Assembly (NCBI GenBank): GCA_028023455.1
Contig: JAQFVV010006208.1
Span: 5,318,963 to 5,382,962 of the forward strand
Length of the DNA: 64,000 nucleotides
Source: Epiperipatus broadwayi
Taxonomy: Eukaryota; Onychophora; Udeonychophora; Euonychophora; Peripatidae
Reading direction: 5' to 3'
The position numbers and the translations under genes are program-made. Shown here in pieces: positions 57,172-64,000 of the stretch. Numbering within the stretch: position 1 is the first letter of the stretch; each line of letters begins with the position of its first letter. The notes under the pieces are model-generated. The model saw only the letters and a program-made list of their open reading frames with translations. It did no database searches and was not told where the DNA came from.

Positions 57172-57490
57172 GTGGATTGAAGCCTGTCCATTAAAGTATG
57201 AAGATTAGCTACGAAGATTAGCTATCTTAATATATATATATATATATGAGCACTTATTGCATATACGTGTAGAGATGATAATCTGGACCAACTAACTGAT
57301 GATTGCTGGTTTAGCATGAAATACCTATATTGCTGATTATTTATTTTTTCGACATATATGTGTTCAAGTGTATCGGTGTTATGAGATAGGGTGGAGAGTG
57401 GTGGGTAGTGTGAAAGTCTGTGCTCATATACCCTATATATTACATATATTGATACAGGTATATAATAAGCCTGTATTTCAGTTATAATTG
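57172..57490 (+). repeat. Family B repeat, copy 8 (right arm)
   Basis: Starts GTGGATTGAAGCCTGTCCAT, has AAGATTAGCTA duplicated, and ends with CCCTATATATTACATATATT and the mini-hairpin ACAGGTATATAATAAGCCTG. Confidence 0.75.
57278..57340 (+). ncRNA. Hammerhead-like motif, family B copy 8
   Basis: ATAAT + CTGGA + CCAA, then a 4-base duplication (CTAA) before CTGATGA (57296-57302), stem II TGCT/AGCA, GAAA (57318-57321), TACCTATA, TTGC, ATTAT. The duplication separates stem I from the core. Confidence 0.45.
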
Positions 57491-58311
57491 ATTAATGTCT
57501 TTGTTTGATGATATTTAATATTGTTCTAATTAAAATGTCTATTTGTTGCATTTATGTTCAAAAGAATAATGTAAGAAAACTAATATTTTTATAGCCTTTT
57601 AATTACAGATATCTATGATTTTAATATTCATATTTATTTTAAAGTAGAGATTAGTTTAAAGTTTTCTTTGGGGTATAGTTTTATATTGATCAGAAGATTC
57701 ATTAAATTATATAAGAGAAAAAAAAAAATTAAAATTAAAATGGAAAAGTGAAATTGTATTGAAAGTGTGTTTAGAGATAGAATAATTATTGAAGAAATAT
57801 CGGAAAGACTGGAAAAAAAAATAGAAGAAAAAAGCTTGTATTTGTTTTTTAGGAATGAGGTGATATGATGGTTTGAAGAGAAGAGCAAGAATTAGCAGAA
57901 CTTAGAACAAATAAAATGTGTTATGTGAAACTTACCCGAGTATCTGAATAAAAATTATATTCAGTAACTCAGTACATATTTCTAAAATATTAATTAAAAT
58001 CGATTATAGACAACTAAATAAAATATATATGTTTTATTTTGAAACGGATCATTTTAGCTTTTTTCTATTATTTTATTCATTTTCTTTTACAGTGACCCAA
58101 TGATATAATCGCCTACAATTTTAAATGATAATTGTATTAAGATAATTGATATCTATTTGTTTTAATTTAAATAATTATATCTACAGAAGAGCATAATTTT
58201 GAACTGATGGTTTGGGATTTTAAATGCTGTTAATTATTTATTATATTAATTCTTTAAAAGTCTAGAAACGCATCTGATATTGTTGATAACAAATGGTCAT
58301 AATTGTATTTC

Positions 58312-59000
58312 TATATTGGGCTATTTCCATCATCTAATATGAGTATTGAATGTCTTTAAAAAAATTTAACTTTATTTAAATATTCCCCATACATTCAACT
58401 GTTAGTAATAGCACACTCATTAGTTTATGCACAACATTTTGAGAGGTATTATTCTCCCTTTTTCAAGTATTGCTGGCCTGGCCAGTGACAGTACTAGCAT
58501 GGGAATCAAACCTGGACCATTAAATTCTTGAATATGGAATTTTAACATAATGTTCTAACCAACTGAGCAATCCTGCATTATCTTAAAATTCAATATTGAA
58601 GAATCTAAGGGTCCACGTTCAACTCCCATGATAGTACTGTCACTGGTCAGTCCAGCAACACCTGAAGAAGAGGGGAGAACCATACCTCTCAAAACATCAC
58701 ATGATGGAGAGTTGCATTGGATCCTAAGATCTAGGTGCAGTGCTTTCAGATCCAAGGCTCATCACTGACGAAGGCCACAAGCCAGAAACTAGTCTGGGGA
58801 TAGGCACTAGATGGGGATTTTATGCACAAGGCTTCTGGCATCCATTGATTATTCTGGTTTGCACTGAGTGGCAGTATATATAGAGAGTTTTGTCTGTTCA
58901 TATACTAACCTATGTACTATTACTGTCATTTGAATGTATTTGGAATATTTAAATAAGGTAATCTTCTAAAGACATTCACTACTCATATTAGACAATACAG
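58312..59000. repeat. Family C palindrome split by a family A insertion
   Basis: The left arm (58312-58560) mirrors 58570-58685, and its continuation (ATACTAACCTATGTACTATT to CTCATATTAGACAAT) resumes only after 58897. The piece between is family A, so A inserted into C. Confidence 0.75.
58686..58897 (+). repeat. Family A element nested in family C, with hammerhead-like core
   Basis: Contains GATCTAGGTGCAGTGC, CACTAGATGGGGATTTTATG and GAGAGTTTTGTCTGTTC. At 58765-58794 the plus strand reads CTGACGA, A, GGC-CACAA-GCC, A, GAAA and AC-TA-GTC, i.e. a complete core, a three-pair stem II with one extra A on each side and a possible minimal stem III ending GUC. Confidence 0.65.
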
Positions 59001-59492
59001 TTAAAACATCATTATCACAACCCTTCAGGAAAACAAATACATGGTGATTATGCATATAAGATTCTTTCATATTTATGACTGACTGAAATTTTGTTTTAGA
59101 ATACTTTTACGATGCTTTGGCAAGTGAAATGGATAAATAGAAGCATTTCTACAACATACACAGAAACTAATGATGTGGAGCCCATCATTAATTTGTCACA
59201 GATTTGTTGACATTTCCATTCTTAGCAAGTAAACCATTATAATTTAGCAAAATATCATCAAACAAAAGGAAACATTTTAATTTTAAGCCATAGTATCATA
59301 AAGTTAATTATTATAGATTACAAATCCTTTGACTGTGAAATGCACTTCTTTCTATAGCTCATTAGTAAATGCATTCTTACCATTATTGTGTTAGAATTGC
59401 TAATAGTTAGTGTTTCTCACTCAAATACTTTTGCAAATACTGGTTAGTTACTTGAGGGTTTTTTGTTGAGATGAAGGAACCATCATGATCTA

Positions 59493-59815
59493 TGGCAGCA
59501 TTTCCCAAACTTATTCTATTGTGGAACTCTTTGCAAATCCTAAAATTTTAATGGAACACTTTGGTTTTTTTAATACAAGGATAGGTTTGTATTTTTCAGT
59601 TTTAATTACAAATAAATAAGTACAAGAGTTAAAAAAACAAAATAAACATTTCAAAATTTTAGTTATAATACAATTCACACATTTAAAACACAACAATATA
59701 GTATTTAATATCATACAAGGATATTAATTTAACAGAATTTCATATTTTTTTCATGGAACACTTACTGACCTTCTATGGAACATTAGTGTTCCACAGAATA
59801 TAGTGTAATGGGTCC
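59493..59815. mobile_element. hAT-like element remnant
   Basis: Starts CAGCATTTCCCAAACTTATT followed by GTGGAACTCTTTG, a common hAT left end. Repeated GGAACAC/GTTCCA motifs occur near 59750-59790. The right inverted end is not clear. Confidence 0.45.
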
Positions 59816-61640
59816 ATCCCTTTACCTATCTTGCTTGAAGTAGTCGTCTTTACGTGAGTATGAACGTGTAATCTATTTACGCGTATGAACAAAAAACAAA
59901 AACACAATCAAATGTGAGTCGTATTTATAAAATTCGATCTTCATATTATCGCTTTGATTTTAGGATATCCTATACAGATATAATTTTCTTTGATATCATA
60001 CAACAGTATATTTATGGACATCTAAATAAAGACTCCAAGCGCCAATCTCACCCGTAGGTAAGAATTATACTGGATAATATGGAAGTATATAATAGGATGA
60101 TAAAATGACCCGGCCTGCAGCTAGCTTTCTCAAGGTGGGTGATAAAATTACCGGGAGTAGATGTAACCTATTTTAATCTTAATAAAAAAAAAACTCAAAA
60201 CAAAAAAAAAACATTCATCATTTAATACATATTTATTTGTAATAATATTTACGTAAGTCAATATCAATTCTATTTTTTTATTATTTATTAAATATTCCTA
60301 TCAGTTTTTCTTTTTGTTAGTGCAGATACACGATATTCAGTAAACCCATTTTAAAATTCATTTATTATAGACATATTATACAATAGATTGATTTCCCTCT
60401 TTTTCTATAACTCAGTATTTCTGTACTTCCAGATTTTCTTTCCGTTCTTTGCCAGTTTACTCTTTTTTTTTTACCAAAACCCCCACACACAAATACACTA
60501 TAACATGTATGTTGCAACAAGGGTTTAATTATGGAAGAATTAATAAGGTAATAATGACAGTACAAATTAATTTAAACACTCCGTGCAAAAAAAAAAGTTC
60601 ACAATTAGGTCAGTCAACAGTTTTTTCTGAATTACGTGGAGTTTAATTGATTAAGCTTACTAAGAATTCATACATATATGCAAACAGAAAAAGGTATCTG
60701 TATTTCGCCAGGGAATTGATTGAATTCACCTGGTGAAAGAGAATCTCCAGTCCTTGGATGATGAACTTATGAAGTTCGGAGTCCACTTGGCTGAATTTTA
60801 TTTATTTAATTATTCTTTTGACACATATCATGAAGGTCCAACATTATTATTTGTTGAGGCGATCTTTCAGGCTTGACATCTCTTCTCAGATATTGGCAGC
60901 TACTATACATTCAGGGGAAGGATTTTGGACACCTCACACATTGAAGTTTCTACCCCAGCATAATCATATTTTATCAATGTATATCGCTGATCTCTGGATT
61001 ATTCTCTATATATAAGTCTAAAGCCTGCTTTCTTCATGACTCCAAAACTTATAATCCCATTTTTAAAATTTATCTTTTTTTTTAAATCAGGAATTGTCGA
61101 CTCCACCCCTTCTCTTAATTCTTTCTTTTTATTCATTTTCTTTTTTTCTATTTCCATTAACATTCCATGTTGGAATGCACTGTAAAAGCTTTTTACACCC
61201 TTTTTTTAAAAATTAGTATTCAATTAGAACTCAACATTCCAAGGTTTTGCAACAGTCACTTTTATTGTTCTGTAAATCAGTGTCTTCCATCTTGGCATTT
61301 ATAGTTCTTTCTTTGACTTTTAATATATATATATTTTAAAGTTTATCAATGTTTTTATTTTATTTTATGGATTTTCATATTCCATTGATTTAAAACACAC
61401 TCATACATATACATAGCAATGTGTTTATCTGGGTTTGGCAAAAAGAAAAAAACAGAGCATGTATATACCCTCCTCCATACCTCTCTTTTATGAGCTTTTT
61501 TTATTAAAATAACTAAATCTATGATATAATACTACTAAATAAATGACAATTATACATCAACTTGTAAATTTTAGTAAAGTAATATATATTTTTTTATAAT
61601 AATACGTTAAGTATACGAATACGTACTTGTCTATTTATCG
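59816..61640. other. Non-coding stretch, probably includes the LTR of the Gypsy copy
   Basis: No exon or RNA gene. On the minus strand it lies downstream of the integrase of the Gypsy remnant, so an LTR is expected here, but there is no second LTR to compare with and the limits cannot be set. Confidence 0.35.
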
Positions 61641-61674
61641 CAACAGGATTTGATTATACCTGCCCTGTTGTAAT

Positions 61675-61688
61675 ACCCCCCTCCCAGA
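61675..61688 (-). promoter_or_regulatory. Polypurine-tract-like sequence of the Gypsy copy
   Basis: The minus strand reads CTGGGAGGGGGG followed by TATTACAACAGG. A purine run between the end of pol and the 3' LTR is where plus-strand DNA synthesis is primed in LTR retrotransposons. Position and composition fit; no LTR pair is available to confirm. Confidence 0.45.
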
Positions 61689-61832
61689 AGTCTTTAAATA
61701 TGGTCTATGTATTTGAATGGCTCCTAAATATCATGAACCGTTTGCAATAGCATGGGCTTGAGGGAACGAGCATTATATGATCTCCTTACCTCCTGGCCAG
61801 TATTCACTCAGAATGCATTATCCTCTTGACAC

Positions 61833-63320
61833 TTAATGATAGGGAAAGGTCCTCATATAAACTGCAAAATTTCTTACAGATAAATTTCCCTGGTTTCTCA
61901 CGTGTGGGGTTTTCACCATGACTAGATCGCCAACTTTAAACTGATGAGGCATCTCCAGTGTATGTTTGTTTCTTTCCTGACTCCTTTTCAAAAGTGTATG
62001 ATATGCCTGCTCTTGGTTCTCCACATTTATTGGCATTTCCATTGGTCCTGGTATTTTGACCTTGATTAATTTAGGCATGTGTTTGAACTGGAGATGCACG
62101 GGAGAGAACCCTGTGGACTCATTAACCACCCAATTTATGTAGTTCAGTATTTCCGGAATCTTTTTAACCCATTCTCGGTGATTAGTTGGGATGTACGTCC
62201 TAAGCAACCTATGCAACTCACACATCACCCACTCACATGGGTTCAATTGGGGATTCCTAATTGATGTTAGTATGTGTTGGATCCTGACTTCTGAACATTT
62301 GCTTTCCATTCTCCAAAGATAAATGGTGTGCCATGATCCAAGAGGATGCTTTGAGGTTGTCCTAGATATTCCTTTTAAGGAGACATGGTTTTTCGGGTAT
62401 TTGCTTGAGTCATGGGATATGCAGCCACAAATTTACTGAATAGATCATACACCACCAACAAATATTTTTTTCTATTAAAGGCAGGCAATGGCCCATAATA
62501 ATCTATGGCAATCATCTCACGTGGCTTTTTTGGGATTATGAAGCTCATTCGGCCTGCATAATTCCTATTAGCAGGCTTAGTTTTCTGGCAAAGTTCACAT
62601 TGGTTGATCATCCCATGACAGTCCCACGCATGCCTGGCCAATAAAACCACTGTTAAAGTGACTTTTCAGTTTTCCACATCCCATAATATCCATATATTTG
62701 GTGGACATGAGTCACCACCACATTCCTCATTTGCTGGAGTATTACAGATCTCCAACTTTCTGCTTCCCTTTTTGTTCTGTGTTGGAGAACAGCTTGGTTA
62801 AGTTGTATCAGTTGATCCTACATCTGGAATCATCCATCATTTTTGCTTTTATTCCCTTCCAGTTGTGCGATTATTTGACTTAGCTGGGCATCATCTCTCT
62901 GACACTGGGCCAATCTTTTAAGATCATTCTCTACCCCCTCATTAATCCTTAAGTTTATTCCTGCCATATATAAATTTTCAGTTTTAAGATGACATGATGG
63001 CAAATGCACCATGTTACGGCTAAGAGCAGCAGCCACAATGTTATCTGACCCCTTACAATGCTTTACCACATAATTATACTCTTGGAGGTATAGGCTCCAC
63101 CGCACCAACTGACTATTTGGCAGATAACTATGGTTAATAAATTCTGAACTCTTATGATCTGTAACTACGATTATTTTTGATCCCAATAACAATGTGCAGA
63201 GTTTCCTTTTCTGTGGTGGTGTATTGATGCTCCAGACCCTTGAGCAGCCTACTTAAGAAATACAGCACTTTCACCTGACCATCCTCTTGAATCTGATCAT
63301 AGCATATGACTAACACTTTT
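61833..63320 (-). pseudogene. Dead Ty3/Gypsy retrotransposon pol fragment (RNase H and integrase)
   Basis: From 63320 downwards on the minus strand: the RT-RNase H connection (QIQEDGQ, HQYTTTEKE), then in another frame RNase H (TDHKS, LVRWSLYLQEYNY, HCKGSDN, 63192-62830), the integrase zinc region and first catalytic Asp (CELCQKTKP, AIDYYGPLP, 62650-62375), the second Asp (LLDHGTPF) and the catalytic Glu region NPCEWVM with the C-terminal domain (62309-61833). RT-RNase H-integrase order is that of Ty3/Gypsy. At least four frame changes separate the pieces, and the RT itself is cut off near 63320. Confidence 0.85.
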
Positions 63321-63374
63321 TGATTTTAAATCATTTAAAACATTATTATGCTACAAATCTAATATTCATTTTTA

Positions 63375-63552
63375 CACATAGGCAAAACTCTCCATACAGT
63401 AGCGCCACTCAGTGTAAGCCAGAGCAATTAATGAATGCAGGAAAGTTTGCTCTAGTTGCACTGAGTGGCACCACTGTATGAAGAGTTTTGCCTATATGTA
63501 AATCGCTTGTGTAAGCATAAAGAATGGTGGTCATGTGATGTTTAATGGTTTA
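63375..63552. repeat. Family A element, compact hairpin
   Basis: AGGCAAAACTCTCCATACAG to CACTCAGTG is mirrored by CACTGAGTGG to GTTTTGCCT (63375-63495), followed by the terminal segment GGTGGTCATGTGATGTTTAA. It abuts the cut end of the Gypsy fragment. Confidence 0.75.
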
Positions 63553-64000
63553 ATCATTCATTTTTATAATTTGGAATTTTCTAAAATAAAAGACATCTTT
63601 GTAGTTTTTTATGTTTTTGTATTCCACAAAAAGTTTCCAACACTTTTTATCAATATATCCATAGATTTAAGCATTTAATTTTCTAAATCAGTTTCTTTTG
63701 TTCTTTGATTTTTATTATATTAATTACATTTTAAATTTTTTCTTTTTTTATTATATTTTGAGTATTATACAAGTCTGTTTTACTCTAGAATTTACATATT
63801 TCTAATTTTTTAGCAAGATTAGTATTTTAACAATTAATTGTCATCCATTATTTGTTCATTTTTAATCAATATATCAAATTTTTTTGTTTACTCTTATGGC
63901 GGATGTTTGCTACTTATTGATATTTTCATATATTAATTAAACTGGTTAAAGTGTGACATGAATTGATACAAGTTATAATAAACATGAGATTTTTTATTAA

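Overview
The window is AT-rich (roughly 70-75 % A+T by eye) animal genomic DNA. It carries one fragmented gene in long introns, buried in a dense and layered population of mobile elements. The organism is an invertebrate metazoan. One-domain exons of a titin/twitchin-type muscle protein, Jockey-type LINEs, Merlin and hAT transposons, tRNA-derived SINEs and many foldback elements fit an AT-rich arthropod such as a chelicerate, but I cannot fix the species. I did not see the core SINE that is very abundant in cephalopods.

The host gene (+ strand) runs in from the left edge. Seven certain exons are visible: half an Ig domain (112-284), a complete Ig domain (374-658) and five FN3 domains (4430-4735, 12911-13216, 13294-13599, 18057-18362, 32664-32981). 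Every domain boundary is a phase-1 intron, and four FN3 exons are exactly 306 nt, so the protein is built of exchangeable 102-residue cassettes. An eighth, short exon-like piece (30928-31085) has an in-phase acceptor, an FN3-like second half and a stop codon, followed by AATAAA signals. It is either a decayed domain or an alternative end. No start, promoter or true 3' end lies in the window, and I see no exon in the last 31 kb.

The introns and right half hold a Tigger-like MITE, a hAT 5' end abutting a Merlin transposase remnant, hAT MITEs, a dead Jockey-type LINE (about 40.6-43.3 kb) with two internal tandem duplications, an RTE/endonuclease-type LINE 3' end (about 55.9-56.2 kb), two dead Ty3/Gypsy remnants (46.9-47.4 kb and 61.8-63.3 kb, both minus strand), a degenerate about 45-bp satellite, tRNA-derived SINEs with target-site duplications, and a compositionally odd block at 51.5-53.7 kb.

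The most striking signal is that several unrelated-looking foldback repeat families carry hammerhead-ribozyme cores: CUGANGA, a stem II hairpin, GAAA and, in the best copies, a stem III ending in NUH and a closing stem I. Family B (about 12 copies) shows a compensatory change in stem I. Family J has a stem I/II/III layout with a GUC cleavage triplet. Family D has the extra nucleotide known from one viroid hammerhead. Families A and C show weaker versions. In palindromic copies the two arms carry hammerheads in opposite orientation. This suggests a large, locally diverse set of ribozyme-bearing non-autonomous retroelements (Penelope-like, retrozyme-like or a new group), many lying sense-oriented in the introns of a giant muscle gene.
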